In this document: one piece after another, positions 53,773 to 54,607 of the stretch
Layout of the letters: each line of letters begins with the position of its first letter
Position numbering within the stretch: position 1 is the first letter of the stretch
Assembly (NCBI RefSeq): GCF_007992195.1
Contig: NZ_BJZU01000055.1
Location: 1-54,607, forward strand
Length of the DNA stretch: 54,607 bases
From: Methylobacterium oxalidis
GTDB taxonomy: Bacteria > Pseudomonadota > Alphaproteobacteria > Rhizobiales > Beijerinckiaceae
Direction of reading: 5' to 3'
Notes under the pieces: generated by a model
Databases searched by the model: none
What the model was told of the DNA's origin: nothing
What the model saw: only the letters and a program-made list of their open reading frames with translations
Program-made: the position numbers and the translations under genes

Positions 53773-54528
53773 GTGACGGCCCCGAGCGACCTCGCCCTCT
53801 TCCTCGATTTCGATGGCACCCTCGTCGAGATCGCGCCGCGACCCGACGCGGTGCGGGTCGATCCGGGCCTCGTGCCGGCTCTCGAACGGCTCCGGGAGCG
53901 GCTCGGCGGCGCGCTCGCCATCGTCACCGGCCGACCGATCGGCGTGATCGACGACTTCCTGAAACCCGCGCGGTTCGACGTGGCGGGGCTTCACGGCGTC
54001 GAGCGGCGGCTCGGCGACGCCGTGACGGGGGCGCGCCCGGAGGATCATCCGGATCTGCGCGCCCGGGTGCCGCGCCTGCAGGCCCTCGTCGCCGATCTCG
54101 ACGCGGTGCTGATCGAGGACAAGGGCGCCTCGGTCGCCGTGCACTGGCGGCTCGCCGACGCAGCGGGCGCGGAGCGCGCGGAGGCGGTGGTGAAGGAGAT
54201 CGCCGCCGAGCTCGCGGGCGCGTACCGGCTCCAGCTCGGCAAGGCGGTCGGCGAGATCGTGCCGGCCTCGGCCACCAAGGGGCACGCGATCCGCGCGCTG
54301 ATGGCGGAATCGCCCTATTCGGGGCGCCGAGCGATCTTCCTCGGCGACGACCGCACGGACGAGATTGCGTTCGGATCCGTCAACGAGGACGGGGGCGTCA
54401 GCGTGCGGGTCGGCCCCGGCGAGACGGTGGCGGCCAAGCGCCTCGCCGACCCGGAGGCGGTCCGCGCGCTGCTCTACGCCTGGGCCGAGGGCGCTCCGTT
54501 GGACGCCGAGATCCTGCCCGGAGCCTGA
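53773..54528 (+). CDS. otsB: Trehalose-6-phosphate phosphatase
   Basis: Removes phosphate from trehalose-6-phosphate. From GTG 53773 it has 251 residues. HAD motif I is LFLDFDGTLVEIAP (Asp12, Asp14), with AIVTGRPIGVID (motif II), FDVAGLHGVERR, the T6PP-type ELAGAYRLQLGKAVGEI and motif IV IFLGDDRTDEIAF. The frame is open to 53689, but the GTG sits just before the usual N-terminus. otsA, expected beside it, is not in the window and may lie just downstream. Confidence 0.93.
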   Translation: MTAPSDLALFLDFDGTLVEIAPRPDAVRVDPGLVPALERLRERLGGALAIVTGRPIGVIDDFLKPARFDVAGLHGVERRLGDAVTGARPEDHPDLRARVPRLQALVADLDAVLIEDKGASVAVHWRLADAAGAERAEAVVKEIAAELAGAYRLQLGKAVGEIVPASATKGHAIRALMAESPYSGRRAIFLGDDRTDEIAFGSVNEDGGVSVRVGPGETVAAKRLADPEAVRALLYAWAEGAPLDAEILPGA

Positions 54529-54607
54529 CCGCCCTCAACAGAACGGGGAGGCGGGGTTAAGCTCCGGTCCCAGGACAAGAGCTCAGCAGAGCAGGGGACG
54601 ACGCGCG

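Overview
The window is very GC-rich (roughly 70% by eye), with densely packed genes, frequent GTG/TTG starts and many ATGA or TGATG stop/start overlaps. Together with DUF2842, a PAQR/hemolysin III protein, GumC/Wza export proteins, a GntR-MatC malonate-type locus and selenocysteine genes, this suggests a chromosomal segment of an alphaproteobacterium of the Hyphomicrobiales. A Methylobacterium-like organism is my best guess; that is inference from gene content, with no database comparison. I saw no rRNA, CRISPR array, insertion sequence or phage module.

Layout. 1-5.6 kb: exopolysaccharide genes (Wza-like export lipoprotein, GumC/Wzc-like chain-length protein with a kinase-dead ATPase tail, CelD/BcsL-type acetyltransferase, polysaccharide deacetylase). 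5.6-10.1 kb: small secreted proteins, DUF2842, heme A synthase, hemolysin III-like protein, small lipoprotein. 10.2-15.6 kb: a class A penicillin-binding protein with three linked exported proteins on the minus strand. 15.8-26 kb: TreS-like GH13 enzyme, metallo-hydrolase, diguanylate cyclase, gyrB, a lone receiver and a large PAS hybrid kinase. 26-29.7 kb: YdeI-like protein, TerC-family protein, and a GntR/FCD regulator divergent from a MatC-type carrier with a perfect palindromic operator between them. 29.7-30.6 kb: no convincing gene.

30.6-44.1 kb is the most interesting part. A tightly coupled eight-gene minus-strand operon encodes a phosphonate-type ABC transporter (binding protein, ATPase, fused double permease; related systems are annotated as putative selenate importers), a DoxX-like membrane protein, a DUF2064 transferase, a GT-C membrane glycosyltransferase, a radical SAM/SPASM protein and a GT2 glycosyltransferase. 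It is followed by a methyltransferase, a second radical SAM/SPASM gene directly upstream of selD, a YARHG protein, an unusual 20-residue tandem-repeat protein, the selenocysteine tRNA and selA. selB is not in the window. The arrangement suggests selenium uptake, activation to selenophosphate, selenocysteine synthesis, and perhaps a further radical SAM/glycosyltransferase product whose nature is unknown.

44.3-54.6 kb: an orphan ParA/ribbon-helix-helix pair, a HAD phosphatase, a DUF938 methyltransferase, a PepSY membrane protein and a TonB-dependent receptor preceded by a clear cobalamin riboswitch and a separate 28-bp palindrome; then a small cysteine-rich protein behind a promoter whose -10 box lies in an inverted repeat, a DUF2147 protein, a serine beta-lactamase-family hydrolase and trehalose-6-phosphate phosphatase.
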